Part shown: in pieces, positions 20,533 through 30,297 of the stretch
How the letters are laid out: each line of letters starts with the position of its first letter
Numbering within the stretch: position 1 is the first letter of the stretch
DNA from: Phymatolithon calcareum
Taxonomy: Eukaryota > Rhodophyta > Florideophyceae > Hapalidiales
Length of the DNA: 64,000 nucleotides
Direction: 5' to 3'
NCBI GenBank assembly: GCA_977006965.1
Contig: OZ345373.1
Coordinates: 1-64,000, forward strand
Notes under the pieces: model-generated
Database searches by the model: none
What the model was told of the DNA's origin: nothing
The model's input: the letters and a program-made list of their open reading frames with translations, nothing else
Program-made: the position numbers and the translations under genes

Positions 20533-21252
20533 CTAGCGTCCTATCATCGCCTTGATTCGACTTTCTCTCCATATGAGAGCCCGAGTGAGTCTTCTGCATA
20601 CATATTCAGTCTCTTTGTCCATTATCTTAGACCCAAGTATGCGTTGTAGAGCCATGAGCTCAATCTCAGCACTGGGCCCGAAGTACTCGCATGGAATTGG
20701 TTTTCTCCATAGCGGTGCTCTGTTGAAAATCAGTCTTAGGCATCTTAACCGCGTTGTTCTATCCTTTATGTGTAGCACTCCTGGCAACATTTTTGGCTCG
20801 CTTATCATTTTCAATTTGCAATCCTCTTCGCTCATCTTCCACACTTCGACTGTCTCTTCTATTCGCCGCTTCTTTGATTCTCTGCCTTCTTCTGCCTGTT
20901 CCAAAGCTTTGCTGAGGTGTTCCTCTTTTCTGAGAAATTCAATATCCTTTGATACTTCTGCCATATCCTCCTGTCTTCCTTGGTATTCTTCTGCTTGTCT
21001 AAGGTCCTTTTTCCGTTCTAACATGCTTAACGCGAACCTTTGCGCTTGATGAGTTCGCCTCCGCTCCGGACTGTCCAGCCGATATAGCAATCTCACTAGA
21101 CTTTTTCGATGCTCGGCATATTTTCCGAAGACATACCCGTAGAAGAGGCCTTCTGCTGCCTCGATTTCCGACAGTAACCGCTTGGTCAATGGGGTCAGGT
21201 GAATTGCATAGTCCCATTTGGGGAGAATCAACGACTTAAAATCTTGATACAT
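20533..21252 (-). pseudogene. Family C RT thumb and C-terminal region
   Basis: The 239-codon frame continues the RT after a frameshift: YQDFKSLILPKWDYAIHLTP, then YGYVFGKYAEHRKSLVRLLY. This is similar to the corresponding part of the family A protein (YKALIQPRWEYAMHLSP). A long charged, probably coiled-coil stretch follows (KDIEFLRKEEHLSKALEQ). The C-terminus (RLIFNRAPLWRKPIPCEYF) parallels the KWAFGRFPP motif of family A. No zinc knuckle is seen. Confidence 0.7.
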
Positions 21253-21255
21253 ATT

Positions 21256-22263
21256 TCAGGGTGGAATCCACTGACATTGACGCCAATTTGTCTCATTTTG
21301 TGGATACATCCGACAGCATTTCGTACTCTTGACATTGCTGTATCCTCGGTAACTCCAGTTCTGTTCATGTTTTCCGGCAATCATAAATTTTCGCTTGGGT
21401 AGCCCCTTGTACTTCAGAACCTCGCTATTTCCTGGCTTTGTGTTCCATTTCATAGAGTTTTCGTCTGCCCACTCCGTGGCTATGTCCAGAATCATTTGTA
21501 ACCATTTCAAATTCTTGGCTTGAAGGAGCACGTCGTCCCCGAACAATTGCACTGGGTGCTCTGCGACCGTCCCTGATACTTTTCCAGCGGCTTCGGCAAA
21601 CGTATCCTTGAATGTGTTGTAAAGGCACGGGCTTAATGGAGACCCTTGTGGAACACCTCTGTCAATAATGCGCCATATTTTTCTTTCATCCCCTGCAGTA
21701 GTGATCCACGACGGATTCAGCAGGTAGGCTACCGTCTGAGTGATTTGCATTGGCAGTTTGGTCCTCAGACGCTCCACGAGGATATCCCTTGGCACCCTAT
21801 CGTAGGCTGCAGATAGGTCAAGGACTGCGACATAAGGATGTCCACTTTTCATATTATTTTTCGACCGAAGTATCGCCAGGTACGTGTTCTTATCCCTCCG
21901 GAAGCCCAGTTGCGTCTTGTTGAATCGGTAGTGACCCCTAATGTAGGAGTCAAGTGCTGAGTCGATAATCTTCCTGCCTTGGCTTAGTAAGGATATGGGT
22001 CTGTAGTTCGCCGCGACATGCGCTGGTCCTTTCTTGTAAAGAGAAATGATTGTTGCTTGTCTCCATTGGCGAGGGAGACACTTCAGTCTTCCACATGCTT
22101 CCCATATAGCCAGTAACTTGTCGAAACAGACCTCCTTATTGGCATGTAGCATCTCAACGGCTATGCCGTCTGGCCCAACTGTCTTCCCTTTTGGGGCCTT
22201 ATTGAAAGCTCTTTGCAGATGCCTCCTCATTGCTCTATTGACATTGAATTCTTCTAGTTTCAC
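21256..22263 (-). pseudogene. Family C reverse transcriptase domain
   Basis: The 335-codon frame carries the non-LTR RT signature in order: GPDGIAVEMLHA, NYRPISLLS, TQLGFRRDKNT, AVLDLSAAYDRV (motif A Asp), IDRGVPQGSPLSPCLYN (motif B), and QLFGDDVLLQAKN (motif C, GDD where FADD is usual). MKWNTKPGNSEVL begins the thumb. The frame ends prematurely near 21258, and a second frame (20533-21252) continues the protein, so one frameshift separates them. The protein would act with an endonuclease to copy element RNA at a nicked chromosomal target. Confidence 0.9.
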
Positions 22264-23166
22264 ATTCCAATCCTTCTTCGCTTCTCATATACTTGAAATA
22301 TAGGCGGAACATTTGTTGGGGTGCATGGGAGCTCCCACGGCTCGATATTTTCCAATTCTTCTGGCTTTGCATTTCATGATCTTGCTCGAGACATTTGCTG
22401 CCTCTACAATGCCCTTAACCTCAATTCCTACTATATATGACTTGAACTGTTCTCTTTTCGAGTCCCGTACCTTTTCCTTGATCATTAATTTGACGGCTCT
22501 TCTTCATCGGCTTCAATACCGGACCTATTCCCCTTTTTGTAAAGCTGTGATCTTCTTTTCGCCAGTTGGTCAAGCCCTTTTTTTCAAAAGCTTGCCGGTC
22601 TTGGTTTTCTTGATATCCATGGATTTGCGAGCTTGGCGGGAAGCATTTCGTACCAATCATTCAGATCATCCGAGTTATTGCACGCCCTTACATTTTCGAT
22701 CATTTCCGGAGCCCATGCAGATATTTCAGTGCTTGCCCTTTCAGCTCATTCTGGAGACTTTCGTGCTGCCTTCGATATGAAAAGCTCTCTCCGCTTCGTT
22801 ACAATCTTATGATTAAGGAATCGTATTCGGACTGGGAAGTGCTCTGTGAGTCCGTTCCAACGCCCGTTTTCCGTGTATGGAACTTGCTCGGCAGTTTCCT
22901 TGAAATCAGAGTTACAGGTTTTCCACATTGGGTATTACAAACTTGAGTCTCCAACGCTAAACACTCTCACCATACGGGGACAGTGTCCAGTCAGCTGGTG
23001 TAAGATCACTTCTGCCCCTCTGTGCGATGTGGGCAGCTCTCCGGGAAGAGTCGAATCGACGACAGTTGCGGCTCGTGAGGAAGGCGTAATGATTGATCAC
23101 GCTGCCTCCAGTCTCAAAGGAACCCTCTGATCACCCAATATGCTTGATTCACATATAGCCCTTCTT

Positions 23167-23296
23167 CACATTGAACTCGGAGTTATATGGTAATTAGTTT
23201 CAAGAAACAAAATTGATAATAACCAAGTTGCAAAGCCGCTCCGATGGGCTCCAAGAGCATTACTGCGGGCTTTCCAAAATTTACTCCAATAAAAAA
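23167..23296 (+). mobile_element. 130-bp retroposed tail, family E, 14-bp target duplication
   Basis: The insertion starts CACATTGAACTCGGAG and ends in a short poly-A. It matches the 3' untranslated end of the element at 54750-55260. It is flanked by ATATAGCCCTTCTT at 23153-23166 and 23297-23310. The right arm lacks it (near 52845). It is a dead-on-arrival LINE-type 5' truncation. Confidence 0.93.
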
Positions 23297-24396
23297 ATAT
23301 AGCCCTTCTTGCTAATTCGTCGACTGCATCATTTCTTGGAAATCCACAGTGACTTGATATCCAAATGCCTTCAACGAAAACCTCCTTGGACATCAATTCC
23401 TCTATAAGGCTCCAAAGTCTCCGTATCATTTCCCCTTACCTTCGCGGGTGTCCGTTAATAGCATCGATGCAGCTCCTGCTATTGATGAACCATCTTATAG
23501 TGTTTCCAAGTGCAAAGGATAGCTTCAGCCCTTCTTGGAAGGCATGACCTGCGGCAAAAACCTCCGCGTCGTATGAAGATCCAACAGGTCCGGTGGGGAG
23601 CGCCATTTCCTTCACCGTTTCATTTCCGCGCGTCGGCAAAATCCCCGCACCCCCGACATTGTCTGGGACGTTTCTGTACATTTCGAGATTGTCTTCATCC
23701 TCATCGCAAAGAATCGCACGTTGCTTCGACGCTGTCGCGCTTGAGGCAAACGCATGCTCGTCACCGTCGTCATATGAAAGAATAATGTCCGGTGTTTTGC
23801 CGTGCTCAGTCATAAATTCCAACATCCCCCGTTCTGCTGATGGCGTTATTCGTGGAATGTTTAAAGCTTCGCACTGTACCAGCCTTCATCACATTTAACC
23901 GAAATTTCTTCGCCGTGATTAAGATCGCGGACGAATTTGGAGGGAATTTATCCAACGCTGCCGTCGGTCCATATTTCCAATTCAGCTGACTGCGTGCCGT
24001 CCCGATCGAGAAGAAGAACCTCAACGTCTATTTTTCCCCTTTATTCATCCTCTGCAGAGATAAAAGTTAGAAAGCTACAGAACTTACTCTTCGAGAGGTC
24101 TTTCCCAATTGATCATCGAGTTTTCAAGCTCTCCATGAGATTCTTGCTCAATATCAATAGCTTGTCCTAGTGTCTAATTTACTAACCACCTCAATTGAGG
24201 GTAAATCCCTCAATTGAGGGGGGTTTTGAAAGGTCAAAAAAGTATGTGAAAAGAATGTGAAACAGATAGTTCGCGCCATCTTTGGAAAGGAGGGCTTGTA
24301 CTCTGCCTGAGGAGTACCCCAACTACTACCTTCAATGGTCGTCGTTCGGCGGTAGGAACGAAAATACGATTTTCAGTCAGAAGAAGCGGACCTGAC

Positions 24397-26621
24397 ATGT
24401 CACGAAGAAAGACCTGCGCCGAGTGGTTGGCGCATCCGTGCACACTACGGCAACATCGGTGACTAGTCTCGCAGACTGTTGCAGGCTCTATGGAGCCTTT
24501 TCCAAGTCGAAAAAGGTGAACAGCACGGTTCTGGAGGTACTATTGAATGAAATCAATGGTTGCGCAAGCACGTCGCTTCGCGTGAAATGGGTCCTAGTTC
24601 AGAAACCGACAAAACAGACTAAGATTAAGACACTCAAGATTGTTAACGTCAAGGCAGGCAAGGTCGACGAAGTTGTTCCGTCCTCACGAATGCTTGTATC
24701 GAGTTCCAGCCCGCAAAACGCTGCACCACAACATCCGGCTTACAGTACTCGTGTTCGCCAGTCTTCGTCGCCAAACGCCAGTTTATTCTCCGCAGTCGCA
24801 TCGAGAAGCTCCCCAAAGGGGCGCACAAGCTTCGATACAACCGTCAGAAGCTATGAACGCCCTATTCCAAGCACTCTCGCCTACGCGGTCATCACACCCG
24901 ACCGCGAATCCAGCGTTATTGCTCATGAGGTGCCGTGGTACGAGCGACAAGTTCTATGCCCGATTGGGGGACAAATTCCACGTCAGTTCTGGACAGTTCG
25001 GACTCCAAATGGAGATTTCATATCGGAAAATGGTGGTATTGGGCATCACACGCCCTATGATTGCTTTATGACCATGTTCCTGCAAGGACACCTTCGAAAA
25101 ATAGCATCATGGACGTCTGCAAAGCTGAAACTAATCGGGCGAAAAGAGACTACCGTGACAGAGCTGATTAAGTTCTTCGGAATCCTCGTCCTCATGACAA
25201 GACTTGAGTTCGGCGCTAAGACCGATTTATGGCAGACTGCAAGGCAGAACAAGTATATCCCGGCTCCTTGTTTTTCAAACACTGGGATGTCAAGAGACAG
25301 TTTCACCGCATACTTTCGGTGCATTACATTCAGCATACAACCTAGTGAAAGAGGCAGCATGTCGTCTGCGCAGTACCGCTGGGCGCTCCTTCAAGAATTT
25401 GTCGATGCCATAAATGAGCACCAGAAGCTCATTGTGTCGCCGTCGGACCTCATTTGCGTGGATGAGTCCATATCTCGCTGGTATGGCAACGGAGGACATT
25501 GGCTTGATGTCGGACTACCTTAGTACATTGCGATTGACCGTAAGCCGGAGAACGGTCGCGAGATACAGAGCTCGGCATGTGGAAGAAGTGGGATAATGCT
25601 CCATCTCGAGCTCGTTACAACCGCAGAAGACGAGAAGCAAAAGGATTTCGAAGGAGAAATGGCCCATGGCACAGCAGTTTTACGCCGTCTTGTCGCCGCA
25701 TACTCTGGCACAATGCGCATTGCCTGCGCGGATTCTTACTTTTCGAGTGTTAAATCTGCAGAGATGCTTCTTCGATTGGGCCTAAAATTCGTTGGGGTCA
25801 TCAAAACGGCGGCGAAGAAGTATTCAATGGACTACCTAACAAGAATTGAGCTTTCGGAAAGGGGTCAATGTGTTTCTCTCGTTCGAAAATCTTTGAGTGG
25901 TGAGCCGTTAATGAACGCGGTTCTATGGGTTGACCGGGATCGCCGCTATTTTATTTCGACTACATCTACGACACTGGAAGGCAAACCGAAAAATCGTGTG
26001 CGTTGGCGTCAGCTTGAAGAAGGGCCGTCTCGTGTTGAGCTGTCGGTGCCACAGCCCGAGGTATGCGAAACATACTACTCTGCATGCGCGCAAATCGACA
26101 AGCACAATCGGTGCCGCCAAGAGAGTTTGGATCTTGAGAAGAATGTGCACACCCTGGACTGGTCGTTCCGCGTTAACACATCTCTATTGGAAATTTGTGT
26201 GGTTGATAGCTGGCTTTTATTCTCCGGTGCGCATGCAGAGTATCAGGATCACATGACGCAAAGAATGTATTATGAAGCGCTGTCCGAGGAGTTCATCGAT
26301 AACTCGTTCGATTCGCGTAATACTCGTCGCCAGTCAACCACTCCAGAACGTACCTTTGTCTCCGGGAGCGGTGTTGGAACCCACTTAATCCCCACAAGAA
26401 AGAAAAGGAAAACTGCAGATGGCATGATGACTAATTTTGCTTCGAAAAACAACTGCAGGGTCTGCAAAGTCAAGAAGACGACCCTTGTGTGCTCATCATG
26501 GAACAGGCTGGATGGTGCCGCAATATTCATTTCCGGTACGTCTACTGGCAGGAACTGCTTCGCTAGGCATGTGGAAGACATCCATGAGCTTGACGCTTTT
26601 GATGTGCCCGATAGTGAGTAG
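24397..26621 (+). pseudogene. piggyBac-like transposase (DDE_Tnp_1_7), two lesions
   Basis: From the ATG at 24397, a 1-nt deletion near 24406 (judged against copy 2) puts the start out of frame. From there one frame runs to 26621 and is broken only by a TAG at 25521-25523. The piggyBac fold is shown by the catalytic triad contexts ICVDESISRWYG, CADSYFSSVKSAEMLL and AQIDKHNRC. A C-terminal cysteine/histidine cluster follows (CRVCKVKK, then CFARHVEDIH), typical of the domain that binds the element ends. Total length is about 740 codons, somewhat longer than the roughly 600 of insect piggyBac. With two small lesions this is a recently inactivated copy. Confidence 0.88.
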
Positions 26622-26685
26622 CTTTCATGCGCAAAAATTAAATGATTTTCGTTCCCTCAATTGAGGGAAAATTTCAGTAAACTAG

Positions 26686-28306
26686 TGTCTAGTTTACTAA
26701 CCACCTCAATTGAGATAAATCCCTCAATTGAGGAGGGTTTTGAAAGGACAAAAAAGTATGAGAAAAGAGTGCGACAGATAGTTTGCGCCATCTTTAGAAA
26801 GGAGGGCTTGTGTTCTGCGTGAGGAGTACCCCAACTACTACCTTAAGTGGTCGTCGTTCGGCGGTAGGAACGAAAATACGATTTTCAGTCAGAAGAAGCG
26901 GACCTGACATGTCACGAGAAAAAGACCCGCGCCAAGTGGTCGACGCGTCCGTGCACACTAAGGAAACATCGGTAACCAGTCTAGCAGAGTTTACAGGCAC
27001 TATGGAGCTTTTTCCAACTCAAAAAAGGTGAACAGCACGGTCCTGGAGGAACTATTGAATGAAATCATTGGACTTGCAAGCCTGTCGCTTTGCATAAATT
27101 GGGTTGTTGCTTAGAAACCGACCGAGAAGACTAAGATTAAGATACTCAAGATTGTTGTCGTCGAGGCGGGAAAGGTTGACGAAGGTGCTCCGTCCTCTCG
27201 AATCCTTGTATCGAGTCTCAGCTCGCAGAACTCTGCACCAAAAAAAATTGGCTTACAGTACTCGTGGTGGCCGGTCTTCTTCCCCAAACACCAATTTATT
27301 CTCTGCAGTCGCAACTAGGAGCTCTCCAAAGGGGCTCACAAGCCTCGATACAACCGTCAGAAGCTATGAAAGCCCTATTCCAAGCACTCTCGCCTACGCC
27401 ATGCAAGACTCTTGGGACCAGGCGTCGCAAGACAAAGTTGATGTCGTCACACCGGACCGCGAGCCCAACATTATTGCTCATGGGGTGCCTTGGTACGAGC
27501 ACAACGTTCTATGTCTGATTGGGGGACGAATTCGAGGTCCGTTCTGGACAGTTCGCACTCCACTACGACACTGGAAGGCAAACCGTACAATCGTGTGCGT
27601 TGGCGTCGGTTTGAAGAAGGATAGTTTCGTGTTGAACTGTTTGTGCCCCAGACCGAGGTATGCGAGACGTACTACTCTGCGTGCGCGCAAATCGACAAGC
27701 ATAATCGGTGCCGCCAAAAGAGTTTGGACCTTGAGAAGAAAGTTACACACTTGACTAGTCGTTCTGCGTTAAAACATCTCCTTTGGAAATTTGTGTGGTT
27801 GATAGCTGGCATTTACTCTCCGGTGAGCATGCAGAGTATCAGGATGACACGGCGCAGCGAAGGTAGTATGAAGTGCTGTCCAAGCAGCTCATCAATAACT
27901 CGTATTATTCGCGTAATACTCGTCGCCGTTCAACCACTCCAGAATATACCTTTGTCTCCGGAAGCGATGCCTGAACCCACATAACCCCCACGAGAAAGAA
28001 AGGGAAGACTGCGGATGGCATGATGACTAATATTACTGTGCAGAACAACTGCAGGGTCTGCAAAGTCAAGAACATGACCCTCGTTTTCTCATCATGTACA
28101 AGTCTGGATGGTACCGCAACATTCATTTGCGGCCCGTCTTCTGGCAGAAACTGCTTCGCTAAGCGTGTCGAAGAGATCCATGAGCTTGACGCTTCTGATG
28201 CGCCCGATATTGTGTAGCTTTCATGCACAAAAATTAAACTATTCTCTTTCCCTCAATTGAGGGAAAAGTGCCCCTCAATTGAGGAAAAATTTCAGTAAAC
28301 TAGACA
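26686..28306 (+). mobile_element. piggyBac-like element, copy 2, internally deleted
   Basis: Copy 2 runs from TGTCTAGTTTACT (26686-26698) to AGTAAACTAGACA (28294-28306) and is flanked by CTAG at 26682-26685 and 28307-28310. It therefore inserted into the CTAG that forms part of copy 1's right terminal repeat, duplicating it. At 1621 bp it is shorter than copy 1 because the middle of the transposase gene is missing. Subterminal CCTCAATTGAGG palindromes are present at both ends, three of them at the right. Confidence 0.92.
26909..28217 (+). pseudogene. Internally deleted piggyBac-like transposase, copy 2
   Basis: The N-terminus starts MSREKDPRQVVDASVH at the ATG near 26909, in frame with the homologous copy 1 segment, and stops after about 40 codons. 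Further segments (27104-27754, 27643-27984, 28020-28217) match the N-terminal third and the C-terminal part of copy 1, including AQIDKHNRC and CRVCKVK. The region holding the first two catalytic Asp residues is deleted near 27560. This copy could only move if transposase were supplied from elsewhere. Confidence 0.8.
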
Positions 28307-28317
28307 CTAGACACTAG

Positions 28318-28640
28318 GCTTTCCCTGTCGCATTTCTTATTTTCCTTTCGGACTTCATATCCTGATAGGTTCTGTTCCACAGTCTCCATGTCTTAAGGTT
28401 TGCTGGCAATTCCATTGTCTTGTCACATGGTATCTTCCTATTCCTCTTTGACTCAAGGCGACATCCTTCCATGATGATAACGTTTTATGGAAGTGTTGCG
28501 ACAAATTTGATTGTTTAAATGTTCTTCACGACTTCGTCAACCCTTTGCCGTAATAGAAGATCAGGCGTCGAACGTTTCGCCTCCACGCGAGACAATGACC
28601 GTTTGAACTTCCTGAAAACGAATCAAGCGGTTTTGCAGGG
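28318..28640 (-). pseudogene. Family D element, upstream part (left arm)
   Basis: This continues the family D copy on the far side of the piggyBac pair and pairs with 51645-51970. Read on the minus strand it encodes, in fragments, a basic segment (KTMELPANLKT, QDMKSERKIRN) upstream of the RNase H domain. The match to the right arm fades at about 28640, which marks the inner end of the inverted duplication on this side. Confidence 0.6.
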
Positions 28641-28739
28641 CTCCTTGAGACAAGAAGACATGCTAGCAATACGTTTCTACACTCGCGCAGCATTCTAACG
28701 GCTTCTAGGTAATTTCTTATGCTGTTCTAATCTTCTTGA

Positions 28740-29057
28740 TTGCTAGCCGTCTTCTATTACGGCAATTGTAATGCGACACACAGTGAACTGATAAGATTCG
28801 GTTCAAATATTCACGCGGATACACCGTTAGCAGTAACTCAAGCTTTAGCCGTTAGTATACCCTTCACTATTAAGTTGCAGAATCTAGGCCTATATAAACT
28901 CAACGAGGTGACAAACCAACGAAGGGCAAGTCGGAATCAAGTTAATAATATCATCAACCTTCTTCACCCACCTGTGAGTCCCGTCTGTTCGGCGGTATCA
29001 CGCCGCAGCGGACCGCACTCAAGCCGTCCGTCAAACGTACTGCGCCCACTAGCGTAG
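28740..29057 (+). CDS. Hypothetical frame, 105 codons
   Basis: The frame begins with a non-ATG codon and has no match I recognise. Its last third overlaps a different frame with better codon texture, so it may be spurious. No TATA element or downstream signal supports it. Confidence 0.15.
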   Translation: MLAVFYYGNCNATHSELIRFGSNIHADTPLAVTQALAVSIPFTIKLQNLGLYKLNEVTNQRRASRNQVNNIINLLHPPVSPVCSAVSRRSGPHSSRPSNVLRPLA

Positions 29058-29565
29058 TTAAAGGGGAAGGAGCAGATTACTGCTCGACCGTTTTTCCAGG
29101 GCTGGTGTCTTCGGAGAAGCTGACCCTAACGTATCATCTCTTCGTTGTGGAGATTTAGCGACAGCAATTACTTCAAGCTTCTCTCCCGAACCGTGATTTC
29201 ACGTCGCCCGCACTGGCCCGGCTCTACATGGAGGCGGTAGAGCTGATGCGGATGCCCGCGTGGGGGCGCGCAAACGCGCGCCCAACTGCGTGTAGCGCAG
29301 TGGACGCCGAGCGCGTACCTTCCACAGTGGCGGACAGCGAGGCGACGCAGATGCTGGTGCTCCAGGGGACAGTGGCGGGAGTGCCATCGCGCGCTCGCAG
29401 CAGCAATCTCACGCGCTGCGCAATTGTCCCCAAAACTTCAACAAGTGGCGCACGCGGCTGTCGTCGCTCGAAGCGCGTACGATCGCGGTGAAGCGGTAGC
29501 TTGACCGCTTTGATCGCTTAGTTTTTCCGGACATCACGACAGACTCTTCCGCAGACGACTACTAG
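28950..29565 (+). pseudogene. Unrecognised GC-rich decayed gene
   Basis: A plus-strand frame reads ESRLFGGITPQRTALKPSVK and then SSEKLTLTYHLFVVEI before a TAG at about 29156. In the same frame it continues RDFTSPALARLYMEAVELMR and runs to a stop near 29491. A different frame gives a more protein-like end (NFNKWRTRLSSLEARTIAVK). GC content jumps at 29200-29500 relative to the flanks. One nonsense codon and one frameshift would explain the pattern. The family is unknown; a transposon protein is possible. Confidence 0.3.
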
Positions 29566-29778
29566 TAGGATGTCGACTTCTGCTCCATCAACTCCCTAGG
29601 GGCGAGTGAAGAAAAAGAAGAACAACTTTTTATCTAAAGGATACAAACGCATCTGCAGACGCTTGGGGAAAATTTGTGAAGGCCATTTGGCCACGGACAG
29701 GGTCCTTTGATAGTCCCGTATTTTCGGATGCGACGCGATCTGCTGGGAGCCTCATGACTCTCTGCACTAGTCAGCACT

Positions 29779-30124
29779 GTGTTAATCTAACAGCTTTCAC
29801 CCAATATCTTACTTTCTGATTGTAGAGTCACTCTGTGTCTTCCACTTCGTCTTCACCTACACTAATAAACTTAGTGGGTCTTAGGCTACTTCACACAAAG
29901 CAGTGATACTGATCCATTTTCGAAGCCTATCAAGAGCATTGACAATCCACGCACTCGAATGCTGCCCTTGCCCCAAGTGGAAGTAGTGCACTTCACTAGC
30001 ATCCATCACATTGTTTGTATACGAAGCAGTATCTCTGCTTTGTTTGAAATAGACTACAAACCATTCAGTTATTAGGGTACGTGAAGATGAAGTGGAAGAC
30101 ACGACATAGAGCTTCGATATGGAC
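29779..30124 (-). mobile_element. Foldback element, inverted third copy
   Basis: This is an inverted copy of 33990-34350, including the small open frame (81 codons here, 73 there). The outer part of one terminal inverted repeat is missing next to 30124. The sequence differs from 33.9 kb by a few per cent only, so it is a relatively recent mobile copy. No protein function is implied; the frame is open because copies are so similar. Confidence 0.75.
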
Positions 30125-30297
30125 AAAACTTAAGCACTGTCTACATACATAGCGCTTGGATGTATTTTTAGCCCACGATGTTTTTTCGCTTGCAATTATC
30201 ACATATTGGACGCGATCATTGAGCACACACTGGCAGCTCAAGCGCACCAGCAGAAATAGTAAAATAGTAAGTATGAGTTAGAGAACTGTGACACTAC

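Larger units (their letters stand above)
20443..22884 (-). mobile_element. Family C non-LTR retrotransposon, 14-bp target duplication
   Basis: A 2442-bp insertion in minus orientation is flanked by TGCTCGGCAGTTTC (20429-20442 and 22885-22898). The empty site is at 53099-53112 on the right arm. The 3' end (plus-strand left end, 20443) reads CCCC preceded in RNA sense by AAAATAAATGAATATATAT, so it lacks a simple poly-A tail. The element is 5'-truncated: no endonuclease domain is recognisable upstream of the RT. Degenerate frames at 22285-22660 are probably the linker between endonuclease and RT. Confidence 0.9.
20120..24166 (-). mobile_element. Family D non-LTR element, left-arm copy (interrupted)
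   Basis: On the minus strand this is the counterpart of 51975-53424. It comprises an RT/RNase H connection, RNase H, a zinc-knuckle tail and a 3' end marked by an AAAGAAAGAAAG run (complement at 20230-20245). It is cut by the family C element (20443-22884), by a 130-bp family E tail (23167-23296) and by the piggyBac pair (24171-28313); its upstream part continues at 28318-28640. Nonsense codons follow the TDGS motif in this copy. The segment 23436-23825 preserves a 129-codon open frame covering the unusual insertion domain and the second half of RNase H. Confidence 0.8.
24171..28313 (+). mobile_element. piggyBac-like element, copy 1, split by copy 2
   Basis: The outer element begins TGTCTAATTTACT and ends with AGTAAACTAGACA, with CTAG on both sides (24167-24170 and 28314-28317). 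The empty site, with a single CTAG, is in the right arm at 51971-51974. A second copy has inserted at the CTAG inside the right terminal repeat, so the last three bases (ACA, 28311-28313) of copy 1 lie beyond copy 2. Without copy 2 the element is about 2.5 kb. Subterminal palindromes CCCTCAATTGAGGG occur at both ends. The transposase is of the piggyBac type, yet the duplicated target is CTAG rather than TTAA. Confidence 0.9.
2413..28640. repeat. Left arm of large inverted duplication
   Basis: Blocks of this interval reappear in reverse order and orientation in 51640-61826, so the two form arms of one inverted duplication with about 23 kb between them. Matching blocks include the 557-aa gene family, non-LTR fragments, a 61-codon frame and an RNase-H-bearing element. 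The arm spans 26 kb here against about 10 kb on the right because at least seven mobile elements inserted only here. The non-matching stretches coincide with those elements, several with clean target duplications. Confidence 0.85.

Noticed and set aside
24171-28313. TTAA target site for the piggyBac-like elements
   Set aside because: No TTAA flanks either element; both insertions and the empty site show CTAG.
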